Source of the DNA: Halieaceae bacterium
GTDB lineage: Bacteria > Pseudomonadota > Gammaproteobacteria > Pseudomonadales > Halieaceae
NCBI GenBank assembly: GCA_902518075.1
Contig: CABYEX010000028.1
Location: 1-18,973 of the forward strand
DNA: 18,973 nucleotides
Direction of reading: 5' to 3'
The position numbers and the translations under genes are program-made. Below the pieces are notes generated by a model. The model was not told the origin of the DNA. It worked only from the letters and a program-made list of their open reading frames with translations, and made no database searches. Numbering within the stretch: the first letter of the stretch is position 1; the number at the start of each line of letters is the position of its first letter. Shown here piece after piece: positions 1-5,753 of the stretch.

Positions 1-490
1 CTCGTGAAAGGTGCATGACCATTTTAAAATAAGATTCGGGGTCCCCTAGGCCGTAAATCGATGAGACAGTGGAAACCACCAGACAGTCCTGACGCTCCAG
101 CAGCGCCTTGGTCGCAGACAGCCGCATTTGCTCGATGTGGTCGTTCACCTGCGCGTCTTTCTCGATGTAGGTATCGGAAGATGGCACATACGCCTCGGGC
201 TGGTAGTAATCGTAATAAGAAACGAAGTACTCGACCGCGTTATCTGGGAAGAACTCTTTGAACTCGCCATAGAGTTGCGCGGCCAGCGTTTTGTTGTGCG
301 CCATGACGATGGTCGGCCGCTGCAACGCCTGCACCACATTGGCCATGGTGAAGGTTTTGCCAGAACCCGTAACCCCAAGCAGAATCTGCGACGCGAGACC
401 CGACTGGACACCCGCAATCAGTTGCTTAATCGCAGCGGGCTGATCACCTGCCGGCGCATAATCAGATTGTAGTTCAAAGGGTCGGCTCAC
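1..490 (-). CDS. uvrB: UvrABC excinuclease subunit B (N-terminal part, cut by window edge)
   Basis: UvrB is the DNA-damage verification subunit of nucleotide excision repair. It is loaded by UvrA and recruits UvrC. About 163 codons are visible. The start is GTG at 490, chosen because the following residues [16 protein letters not shown] align with the usual UvrB N terminus; no good ribosome site precedes it. Visible motifs are the Walker A loop GVTGSGKTF, then [19 protein letters not shown], and the beta-hairpin region [19 protein letters not shown] followed by [15 protein letters not shown]. The frame is open to the left edge, so the helicase and C-terminal UvrA/UvrC-interaction parts lie outside. 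It is divergent from the tRNA-Asn gene. The identification is certain; only the exact start is open. Confidence 0.95.
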   Translation of the reverse strand, partial: MSRPFELQSDYAPAGDQPAAIKQLIAGVQSGLASQILLGVTGSGKTFTMANVVQALQRPTIVMAHNKTLAAQLYGEFKEFFPDNAVEYFVSYYDYYQPEAYVPSSDTYIEKDAQVNDHIEQMRLSATKALLERQDCLVVSTVSSIYGLGDPESYFKMVMHLSR

Positions 491-560
491 AGGGAGAGGG
501 TCTTGCAAAAGCAGAAGGATAACGGATCTTGAGGCTGAGCGAGATTTACCGGATCCGCGG

Positions 561-590
561 TTGACGGTCCGAAAACCGGATGTGTACACT
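561..590 (+). promoter_or_regulatory. sigma70-type promoter of tRNA-Asn
   Basis: TTGACG at 561-566 and TACACT at 585-590 are separated by 18 bases. The -10 element ends 22 bases before the first base of the tRNA. This is a good match to the consensus, in the expected place for a stable-RNA gene. No activity data can be read from sequence. Confidence 0.6.
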
Positions 591-612
591 TCGCACCCTC
601 TTCGGAGACCTT

Positions 613-688
613 TCCGCCTTAGCTCAGTTGGTAGAGCAACTGACTGTTAATCAGTGGGTCGCTGGTTCGAGCCCAGCAGGCGGAGCCA
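613..688 (+). tRNA. tRNA-Asn (anticodon GTT)
   Basis: A complete cloverleaf is visible. The acceptor stem TCCGCCT (613-619) pairs with AGGCGGA (678-684). The D-arm contains AGCTCAGTTGGTAGAGC. The anticodon stem ACTGA/TCAGT encloses the loop CTGTTAA, with anticodon GTT at 646-648. The T-arm GCTGG/CCAGC has loop TTCGAGC. The discriminator base G is followed by an encoded CCA (686-688). It reads asparagine codons AAC and AAT. It sits at the edge of the accessory block. I looked for a second copy of its 3' end as a site-specific integration scar and did not find one. Confidence 0.97.
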
Positions 689-812
689 AATTCTGGTAGG
701 TAAGCCCATGTATATCAATTCGTTACAGCGATGGTATGCATGGCACTCCTCAAACCACTCCCCAAATTTCTGGTCATTAGGCCTTTTTTATCAGAGCCGA
801 CTCGCGTCTCAA

Positions 813-974
813 TTATTCGTCAGGGAGTTTTTTCATTACCTCAAATAGAGCGTCCATGATATCGGTAACGTCGCCGGCCAGTTCCTCTCGTTCAGCCATT
901 GGTGCATTGCCGAAGTCGATTGCGCCTTGAAGCTTCCGCAACATATTCATCAATTCTTGAAGTTCAGATTTCAT
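813..974 (-). CDS. small helical protein, unknown function (possible terminal cassette gene)
   Basis: A 53-residue protein, Lys/Glu/Leu rich and predicted mostly helical, beginning MKSELQELMNMLRKLQ. I do not recognise the family. ATG at 974 is preferred over an upstream in-frame start at 1022, because the extra N-terminal residues look non-coding and would run towards the repeat. Only a weak GGA lies upstream. It is the first ORF after the recombination point of repeat copy 1 in the cassette direction, so it could be the last cassette of the array. No repeat copy is visible downstream of it, so it could equally be resident chromosomal DNA or a decayed cassette. Confidence 0.5.
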   Translation of the reverse strand: MKSELQELMNMLRKLQGAIDFGNAPMAEREELAGDVTDIMDALFEVMKKLPDE

Positions 975-1075
975 GGTCGCTGTCCGACTGACTGGATTGA
1001 GGTGCGAGCATATCAAGCTCATTCAGGTCGGCGGTATATCGCCCGAGATTAACACCCCCCCGGGCGGGGGAGGGG

Positions 1076-1197
1076 GGCTAAGTGCCGTTGCGATTGTGAT
1101 GGTTACCGCCCAGATACATTAGGGGGTGAGGTTAAACCATAAAAGGTTGTCGTCGATACAGATGATTCTGCTGACACACTGAAAACCCGGCTTACAG
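1076..1197 (-). repeat. attC-like cassette repeat, copy 1 (degenerate core)
   Basis: The conserved arm GGCTAAGtGCCG (1076-1087) is followed by the shared block containing ATTGTGATGGTTACCGCCC and CAGATACATTAGGGGG. The distal arm CGGCTTAC (1188-1195) can pair as TAA/TTA plus GCCG/CGGC, or as TAAG/CTTA plus CCG/CGG. The core here reads CTTA on the minus strand instead of the GTTA of the other copies, so it may no longer recombine. The distal half also holds direct repeat B1. It lies just downstream of the K+ channel stop codon. Confidence 0.5.
1148..1190 (+). repeat. direct repeat B, copy 1
   Basis: A 43-base stretch that matches 2249-2291 at roughly three quarters of positions, including the identical core GATACAGATGAT and shared GACAC and AAAA blocks. 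It flanks the K+ channel gene on its 3' side and lies inside attC-like copy 1. It has the same orientation as copy 2 of the repeat. Confidence 0.6.
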
Positions 1198-1211
1198 TGC
1201 AGGTCCGTTAG

Positions 1212-2135
1212 TTACTCGAGCTGGGCATTCTCTTTTCGGACCTGCTCGAACAATAGCTCTGTTTGATCGTCTGATAATCCAAATTGGTCTTTCAGATCAT
1301 TTAGAAGCCTTCGCTCGTCATCATCTATCTCCCCATCAGCTAACGCACGGCGCAGCTCCCCTTCATAAATCACTCTCTTGCGAGCCATTTGATTGCTAAA
1401 CGCGCTTGCAACAATACCTGTAAGCATGGCAACGATGCTAACTCCAAGAAAAGCGGTAAAGATAGAGATGATTTTTCCGACAGAAGTGACCGGAGATACG
1501 TCCCCGTAGCCTACTGTGGTCAGCGTAATCAATGACCAATACATCGCGTTTGGTATTGAAGAAAATTTATCTGGTTGATGCTCACTCTCGGCGTAGAACA
1601 TTATCGACGAAGTGAGTATCAAGGCGAGCAGAAGGAGGTAAGACGCAGCGGCGAATGATCTGCGTTCTTGCCAGATCGCACTGAATAAATCTTCAAGCGC
1701 TGTTGAATAGTGCGAGAGTTTAAAGACTCGCATAAGTCTGAGGATTCTCAGCACACGTAAGTCAAGGCCTGGAAGCAACATCTGAAGGTAGAACGGTAGG
1801 ATTGCTATCAGATCAATAACCCCATGAAAACTCAGCGCGTATCTGAGACTACCATTACTAATGCCTATTCTTGTTTCATATCGGATTGCTCCATTCGCCC
1901 AAAGACGCAGAAAATATTCGACGGAAAAGATAGCCACACTAACGATTTCAAAGTAATAAAAATAAAGATCGTAGCGGGTAAAAATAGAGCTTACCGATTC
2001 CATTACCACTGCAAGAACATTGAGCAGCACTAAACTCAGAATCGCGACATCTATTAACTTGCCTTTTAGATCCCCGTCTTCGCTTTTTTCAAGCAGAACG
2101 AGCGCTCGGTATCTAATACTCTCAGTTTCTGACAT
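1212..2135 (-). CDS. voltage-gated potassium channel, six transmembrane segments
   Basis: An inner-membrane ion channel of the voltage-gated K+ family, 307 residues. S1 to S3 are hydrophobic blocks around residues 25-45, 60-78 and 105-120. S4 carries regularly spaced arginines in LRVLRILRLMRVFKL (about 127-141). S5 follows at about 160-180. The pore helix and selectivity filter read YWSLITLTTVGYGD (about 199-212), and S6 is about 220-245. The cytoplasmic tail contains an acidic segment, ADGEIDDDERRLLNDLKDQFG, resembling a TerB/EF-hand-like helix pair. ATG at 2135 has an AAGGA about 11 bases upstream. K+ selectivity is well supported by TVGYGD. The gene sits alone between two repeat copies and two copies of direct repeat B, so it looks like a mobile cassette with its own expression. 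Confidence 0.9.
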   Translation of the reverse strand: MSETESIRYRALVLLEKSEDGDLKGKLIDVAILSLVLLNVLAVVMESVSSIFTRYDLYFYYFEIVSVAIFSVEYFLRLWANGAIRYETRIGISNGSLRYALSFHGVIDLIAILPFYLQMLLPGLDLRVLRILRLMRVFKLSHYSTALEDLFSAIWQERRSFAAASYLLLLALILTSSIMFYAESEHQPDKFSSIPNAMYWSLITLTTVGYGDVSPVTSVGKIISIFTAFLGVSIVAMLTGIVASAFSNQMARKRVIYEGELRRALADGEIDDDERRLLNDLKDQFGLSDDQTELLFEQVRKENAQLE

Positions 2136-2248
2136 CTGGAATTAATCCTTGAGTGTTGGCAAGACGTTGATGGAAAAGTCTGGGCTCGCTTCTAGAAGGA
2201 AGCAAGTGCTTTAACCAACCTTAGAAATACTGAAACCTGAACAACGCG

Positions 2249-2291
2249 TGTCGCTGATACAGATGATCCGGCTAAGACACTTAAAAGCTGG
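2249..2291 (+). repeat. direct repeat B, copy 2
   Basis: Partner of 1148-1190, in direct orientation about 1.1 kb away, on the 5' side of the K+ channel gene and immediately beside the recombination point of attC-like copy 2. It shares GATACAGATGAT and the following GACAC/AAAA blocks. Together the two copies bracket the channel gene. Confidence 0.6.
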
Positions 2292-2302
2292 ATGTGAAAA
2301 AA

Positions 2303-2395
2303 GGGGGCTAACTGCCGTTGTGAATGTGATTGGAACCGCCCAGATACATTAGGGGGTGGAATTGGGGGGGCCCGGTTTCTTTTCGGCGTTATAGG
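2303..2395 (-). repeat. attC-like cassette repeat, copy 2
   Basis: The conserved arm GCTAACtGCCG (2307-2317) pairs with the distal arm CGGCGTTA (2384-2391). This gives TAAC/GTTA and GCCG/CGGC with a single unpaired T between them in the conserved arm, followed by a T opposite T. Further in, GGAACCG (from about 2332) can pair with CGGTTTC (2373-2379), including one wobble. Total length is about 90 bases, within the normal attC size range. On the minus strand the core reads GTTAGCC. It follows the NTF2-like gene at 2431-2868. Confidence 0.7.
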
Positions 2396-2430
2396 AACCC
2401 CCGAGCGAACTACAGTTTAGAGTGAATCTC

Positions 2431-2868
2431 TCAATCAGTCCCCACGGTGATGGGGTTTACAAAAAACATGCTCTGAATCTTCCAGCCATCATCGGTATTA
2501 ATAAGCCCGTAATGACCCGTGGCTTCAAAGAACGGATTTCCAGAGGAGTTTATCCTGACAAATGAAAACTCAATCATCGCGGCGTGAGGAGACTCAGACA
2601 GAACCTTGAGGTAGCCGACTCTAGAGGTGGCCCATCCTGTCTTTTTGATGTTCTCGAAATTAGCCATCGGGACGGATGGATCAGAGAGAATTTCTAAAAC
2701 CCCGCCAACGGAACGTATTACAGGAAATTCGAACGTCTCCTGATATTGCTCCGAATCCTCGGCGTTGAAGTAGCCAACATAGCGCTCCATGAATTGTGTT
2801 GGAGTTTCCCTCGCACTCGCAGAGATTGATGCCACTAGCGCGGCTATTGCTATTACTGATCTGAACAT
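2431..2868 (-). CDS. exported NTF2/SnoaL-like protein, unknown function
   Basis: 145 residues. The N terminus MFRSVIAIAALVASISASA is a typical Sec signal peptide, so the mature domain of about 125 residues is probably periplasmic. The pattern of an N-terminal amphipathic helix (TPTQFMERYVGYFNAED) and a C-terminal GWKI beta strand is typical of the NTF2-like fold (SnoaL/DUF4440-type). No catalytic residues can be assigned. It resembles the neighbouring gene at 3158-3613 along its whole mature length: F.ERY/FERF, the GW..S segment, A.I.F.F.R and GGWKI/DGWKI. ATG at 2868 is preceded by AAGG at 8 bases. It is the gene directly before attC-like copy 2. Confidence 0.7.
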   Translation of the reverse strand: MFRSVIAIAALVASISASARETPTQFMERYVGYFNAEDSEQYQETFEFPVIRSVGGVLEILSDPSVPMANFENIKKTGWATSRVGYLKVLSESPHAAMIEFSFVRINSSGNPFFEATGHYGLINTDDGWKIQSMFFVNPITVGTD

Positions 2869-3157
2869 TACTCGGGCCTTACACGCACTGTAGATGCCCT
2901 CAGCTTACCGCAGGACTATCTCAATGTGAGAGGTCATGTCAGAGGAAATGTGAGAGGTTAATGTGGGTGGTTATATCGTAGGGTTACACGTTCGACACCG
3001 ATAAATTTCTTGAGTTCGGACGGACGACCACCTCCACAACACCTTGAAGTTAACAGACCTGAGGGCATCGCAGATTTGCGAGAAGAAAAACTGGTGCCAT
3101 AAAACGCAAAAAATGTTCTGAAACGCGCTAAATCCCATAAGCCTGAATTTTGGCAGG
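2869..3157. other. gap between two NTF2-like genes, no gene called
   Basis: It contains two copies of TGTGAGAGGT about 24 bases apart (near 2925 and 2949) and no visible repeat of the attC-like family. A 67-codon ORF (2958-3161, minus) starts inside the end of the upstream gene. It has a low-complexity, Cys/Gly/Ser-rich composition and no ribosome site, so I do not call it. A lost or badly decayed cassette boundary could lie here, but nothing shows it. Confidence 0.4.
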
Positions 3158-3613
3158 TCAATCCAAGCTCAAAGTCATTCCACCGTTGATAAAGACAGTT
3201 TTGATTTTCCAGCCGCCGCCAGCTCGATATATCAGCAAGTGGGTGGCATCTGCCCTATAAATCTCCTGATCCTCCTTGGATAATCGTGAAAAGTTAAATG
3301 CAATTAGGGATGTTTCATTATCTTGATGGATCGACTTCATCGTATTTATTTTTGAGTGTCGCCATCCAGAATCCCTGAGGAATTGGAAATCAACGGCTTC
3401 ACTGTAACTCTGAAATACTCTCGCCGTGTTGCCTGTGATTAAAAACCACGGCCTATCAAAAATTTCATCGAGTGAGAATTCATCGGCGTCGTTAAAACGT
3501 TCAAAAAAAGTCTCTATGACTTTAGAGGGAGACTCGGCTTCCAAAATTTGTCCTCTTTCAGAATGAAAAACTTTATTTATCTCTATTAAACGGAACAAAC
3601 CTCGCTTCAGCAT
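3158..3613 (-). CDS. NTF2/SnoaL-like protein, unknown function, paralogue of the next gene
   Basis: 151 residues from ATG at 3613. An in-frame TTG at 3664 would add 17 residues, and neither start has a clear ribosome site. The NTF2-like domain begins near SPSKVIETFFERFNDAD and ends with GGGWKIKTVFINGG. It aligns with the neighbour at 2431-2868 at the helix, GW and GWKI landmarks. Unlike that neighbour it has no signal peptide, so it is probably cytoplasmic or N-terminally altered. The pair look like an old tandem duplication or two members recruited together. There is no repeat copy between them, so they would share one cassette. The function is unknown. Confidence 0.65.
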   Translation of the reverse strand: MLKRGLFRLIEINKVFHSERGQILEAESPSKVIETFFERFNDADEFSLDEIFDRPWFLITGNTARVFQSYSEAVDFQFLRDSGWRHSKINTMKSIHQDNETSLIAFNFSRLSKEDQEIYRADATHLLIYRAGGGWKIKTVFINGGMTLSLD

Positions 3614-3664
3614 TTCGTTATTTGAAACGAAGTTCAAGCTAGCACCATCTAGAGGCACCGCCAA

Positions 3665-3956
3665 TGCTGCATTATTGGGCGTAGCGCAACATCTTCGGAT
3701 GAAGTGAAATAGGGAAGTGGCGGAGCGGACGGAATCCGCTGATCGTTATGTATACGGAGTTTTAGGGGAATTTGGTCAACACTTTGCCTTACACCTCCAA
3801 GCCGCTGGCTTTGCGTAAAATATTTAACTAACTGATTTTTACATCTTTATTTTCTGCGCCTGATTTCCCTGTTCCTCTACGTCCAAAGCCGCCCGAAAGG
3901 CCAGATTCAGTATGCTGCCCTGCCCCATCACCTGACTAAATACACCCCCGTGGGGG
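3665..3956. other. spacer between attC-like copy 3 and the NTF2-like pair
   Basis: In the cassette direction this is the leader of the two-gene cassette. It contains a perfect 6-bp hairpin AGCGGA-cggaa-TCCGCT (3724-3740) without a T-run. It also holds a 29-codon minus-strand ORF (3839-3928, starting MGQGSILNLAF), 28 bases past the repeat end. The ORF has reasonable composition but no good ribosome site, so it is only a candidate. I see no promoter good enough to call. Confidence 0.3.
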
Positions 3957-4085
3957 GCTAACCATAGTTGTGATTGTGATGGTTACCTCCCAGATACATT
4001 AGAGGGTGGGATCAGTCAGATCGGGCAATTTGTTTTCACGTCCTTGAACATAACGGGTGAGCAGTTCGCCCGTCTCTATGTTACG
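3956..4085 (-). repeat. attC-like cassette repeat, copy 3 (overlaps the oxygenase 3' end)
   Basis: The conserved arm GCTAACcATAG (3957-3967) pairs with CTATGTTA (4076-4083), giving TAAC/GTTA and ATAG/CTAT with one unpaired C at 3963. The second helix differs completely from copies 2 and 4 (GCCG, GCTG), yet both arms have changed together. The distal arm lies inside the last 30 codons of the oxygenase gene, and that gene's TAA stop (3999-4001) lies inside the shared block. The element is about 130 bases long, longer than copies 2 and 4. Confidence 0.6.
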
Positions 4086-4901
4086 AAACCAGTCAAACTG
4101 GCTGTCTAATGCCTTGCAATCAACATTTTTGGCGGCGCGCGAGTGGAGTAAGTCGTGTGCCGACACCGTACGTGTCTCCGTACTAATCCGGGCTACTCCA
4201 GATTGATTTGGGATAGAGCAATGCAAATGCGCGCCGGAGAAGGCCATGATGTCTCCCGGATCTATAACGATGGGCACTGCTTCACTCGGTGGCGGCGGCT
4301 CTGCACACTGAGGCAACATTGGGTACTCAGTATTCTTGTCAGCCTTTAGCTGCTGCATGAACTCCCGGTAGCTCCATTCGGCACTTGTATTTTCCACTGG
4401 CACGTTCCATAGCGCCGGAAACATACCGATAGTTCGGTCGGGTTTAACAGGCCAGATAGGCGCCCACCAATTTATTTGCGCATGAATATTTGATCCCCAT
4501 GTGTCTCGATGCGCTGGTAAGTCGCGCATATATCGAGTTCGTGAAATGTCGTTTGAAGGCTGTAACCGCAGCTTAAAGTGGTCATAGAAAATGGCGGATA
4601 CATCGACCCCTACTTCGAGTAATACGGCCTTATAAAGTCTCGCCACGTCGTCATTTTCCCTGACGATTTGTCTAGCGCAGCTGGCGCGATGCCGGAAGTC
4701 CTCGGACTCCAGCTCGGACTCAGCCAAACAGGGGTCACTCAAGCCAAGTTCTTGCCGCGTGATTTCGCGAAGACAGTCCACAAGTTCATGCATCGCTGGT
4801 AATGCGCGATAGATTAATACAGCACCGGAAAAGATTGCGTCTGCGCGGTCTCCATCATTCTCTGGAGAGCTTGGGTAGCGCAAATCGAGGCTGTCAAACA
4901 C
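3999..4901 (-). CDS. 2-oxoglutarate/Fe(II)-dependent oxygenase-like protein (phytanoyl-CoA dioxygenase type)
   Basis: 300 residues, probably cytoplasmic. The signature of a double-stranded beta-helix oxygenase is visible. HRD at 131-133 (AHRDTWGSNIHAQINWW) would supply the first His and the Asp of the Fe(II) facial triad. The segment DPGDIMAFSGAHLHCSIPN (214-232) would supply the second His (225 or 227). Arg 238 or 244 is positioned to bind 2-oxoglutarate. The substrate is unknown; relatives hydroxylate acyl chains, amino acids or small metabolites. The start is GTG at 4901 with AAGG upstream. The 3' end runs into attC-like copy 3: the TAA stop overlaps an ATG as TAATG. It is the sole gene of its cassette. 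Confidence 0.72.
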   Translation of the reverse strand: MFDSLDLRYPSSPENDGDRADAIFSGAVLIYRALPAMHELVDCLREITRQELGLSDPCLAESELESEDFRHRASCARQIVRENDDVARLYKAVLLEVGVDVSAIFYDHFKLRLQPSNDISRTRYMRDLPAHRDTWGSNIHAQINWWAPIWPVKPDRTIGMFPALWNVPVENTSAEWSYREFMQQLKADKNTEYPMLPQCAEPPPPSEAVPIVIDPGDIMAFSGAHLHCSIPNQSGVARISTETRTVSAHDLLHSRAAKNVDCKALDSQFDWFRNIETGELLTRYVQGRENKLPDLTDPTL

Positions 4902-5000
4902 AGTTCAAACCTTCATCACCTCATATGTTTTGGGTAGGGGCCCACTGAGCTGGACACCGGCGCGCTCATCTTAATTCAGTAGCACCCGGCCCGGCAGGAC

Positions 5001-5105
5001 GGGGGCTAACCGCTGTTGTTATTGTGATGGGTACCGCCCAGATACCTTAGTGGATGAGATTGGGCTCGGTGGCCAATCAGCCCGGGTTCCCCCTCAGCGT
5101 TATGG
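5001..5105 (-). repeat. attC-like cassette repeat, copy 4
   Basis: The conserved arm GCTAACcGCTG (5005-5015) pairs with CAGCGTTA (5095-5102), giving TAAC/GTTA and GCTG/CAGC with one unpaired C at 5011. Compared with copy 2 the third helix base has changed from C to T, and its partner from G to A: a compensatory change. Inside, GGGTACC can pair with GGTTCCC around a T-T mismatch. It is about 100 bases long. The distal flank (GCGTTATGGAAGCCC) also resembles that of copy 2. Confidence 0.7.
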
Positions 5106-5107
5106 AA

Positions 5108-5130
5108 GCCCGCGAGCTATTGAGCGGGCC
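5108..5130 (-). terminator. hairpin after the small ORF, possible weak terminator
   Basis: GCCCGC and GCGGGC form a 6-bp GC-only stem around a loop of about 10 bases, between the stop of the small ORF and attC-like copy 4. On the minus strand it is followed by TTCC, not a proper T-run, so termination is uncertain. Confidence 0.3.
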
Positions 5131-5142
5131 CTCCTTGCTGAA

Positions 5143-5283
5143 CTAGATCTCAGATGCACCAATTCCTGCTCCCAACATTAGGGAAAGTAGTGCGAGAGCG
5201 CTAGTCTGCCTTACTCTCGCGTAAGCTCCTCGGCTCGCAGTTTTATATAAATCGCTAAGAGCCTTTTCCCCTTTGAAATACAT
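5143..5283 (-). CDS. small single-pass membrane peptide, unknown function (cassette gene)
   Basis: A 46-residue ORF from ATG at 5283 to TAG at 5143. It has a basic N-terminal half (MYFKGEKALSDLYKTASRG) and a hydrophobic C-terminal half (ALALLSLMLGAGIGA, about 29-43), which could be one membrane helix. The ribosome site is weak. It fills the space expected for the gene of the cassette ending in attC-like copy 4 and has coding-like composition. I do not recognise a family. The alternative is that this cassette is non-coding. Confidence 0.45.
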   Translation of the reverse strand: MYFKGEKALSDLYKTASRGAYARVRQTSALALLSLMLGAGIGASEI

Positions 5284-5390
5284 TAGTTTCTCAAGCCGGC
5301 TCTAGCGAAATCTGTTGGGAGAGCATTCCGCAGAATCGCCCCTATCGGTAGACTTCTCTCCTTCAAGGGCGTCATCGCGAGGGGTGCTTT

Positions 5391-5729
5391 GTGGAGACCA
5401 TTTCCTGGCAGCATTTTGAGCAAGTAGATCTGCGGGTCGGCACCATTGTCGCCGCCGAGGTCTTCGCGGAGGCCCACCGGCCCGCTTACATCCTGCACGT
5501 AGATTTCGGCACAGAAATCGGGGTGCTGAAATCGAGCGCCCAGATCACCAACCTTTATCGGCCTGAAGGGTTGGTGGGCCAGCAAGTCATTGGGGTGGTG
5601 AATTTCCCACCGAAGCAGATTGGCCCCATCCAATCCCAATGTTTGATTACAGGTTTTCCGCAAGCCGATGGCGCTGTGGTGCTGATTCAGCCGGAACGGC
5701 CCGTGAAAAATGGGTTGAAGCTCGCTTGA
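5391..5729 (+). CDS. csaA: CsaA-type tRNA-binding / export chaperone protein
   Basis: 112 residues, full length for CsaA, with an EMAP-II/OB-fold tRNA-binding domain over nearly the whole protein. Landmarks are FEQVDLRVGTIVAAE, HVDFGTEIGVLKSSAQIT and the conserved VNFPPKQIGPIQSQ loop. CsaA homologues bind tRNA, and in Bacillus they have been linked to protein export; its exact cellular job is unsettled. The start is GTG at 5391 with GAGGGG about 9 bases upstream. It is a single plus-strand gene that converges on the broken glycosyltransferase (24 bases between the ends). It marks the return to ordinary chromosome after the cassette cluster. Confidence 0.9.
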   Translation: METISWQHFEQVDLRVGTIVAAEVFAEAHRPAYILHVDFGTEIGVLKSSAQITNLYRPEGLVGQQVIGVVNFPPKQIGPIQSQCLITGFPQADGAVVLIQPERPVKNGLKLA

Positions 5730-5753
5730 GACTGATTAGATAGCCAGAGCCGC

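Larger units (their letters stand above)
1076..5283 (-). mobile_element. integrase-less integron cassette cluster (CALIN-like)
   Basis: Four copies of one repeat follow successive minus-strand genes, all in the same orientation. Each has a conserved arm ending in (G/C)TTAGCCCCC on the minus strand, and a distal arm 75-115 bases away whose sequence changes in step with it (see the individual repeats). This matches the gene-then-attC organisation of integron cassettes. Reading right to left the units are: small ORF + copy 4; oxygenase + copy 3; two NTF2-like genes + copy 2; K+ channel + copy 1; then an ORF without a repeat. No tyrosine-recombinase intI ORF is present in the window, and an integrase would be expected beyond the right end of the array, where csaA sits instead. 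The attC assignment is my inference; no canonical R/L box scoring was run. Confidence 0.65.

Noticed and set aside
128..472. 114-codon plus-strand ORF at the left edge
   Set aside because: It is antisense to uvrB, whose minus-strand frame carries the Walker A and beta-hairpin motifs.
613..688. tRNA-Asn 3' end as a phage or island attachment site
   Set aside because: No second copy of the T-arm/acceptor 3' segment was found elsewhere in the window.
2958..3161. 67-codon minus-strand ORF after the NTF2-like gene
   Set aside because: It starts inside the upstream gene, has Ser/Arg/Cys-rich composition with no recognisable motif, and lacks a ribosome site.
3724..3740. Perfect 6-bp hairpin as an intrinsic terminator
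   Set aside because: No T-run follows on either strand and no gene ends close by in the right orientation.
1076..5105. The four repeats as a MITE, REP element or CRISPR-type repeat
   Set aside because: There are no terminal inverted repeats or target-site duplications, spacing is gene-sized and irregular, and all copies share one orientation relative to genes. The covarying arms 75-115 bases apart are better explained by attC-type folding.
5106..5390. attI site or remnant of intI next to copy 4
   Set aside because: I found no tyrosine-recombinase motifs in any frame here; only the 46-codon ORF, a hairpin and the csaA leader are visible.
5283..5663. 126-codon minus-strand ORF opposite csaA
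   Set aside because: It is the antisense of csaA, whose plus-strand product matches a known family over its whole length.
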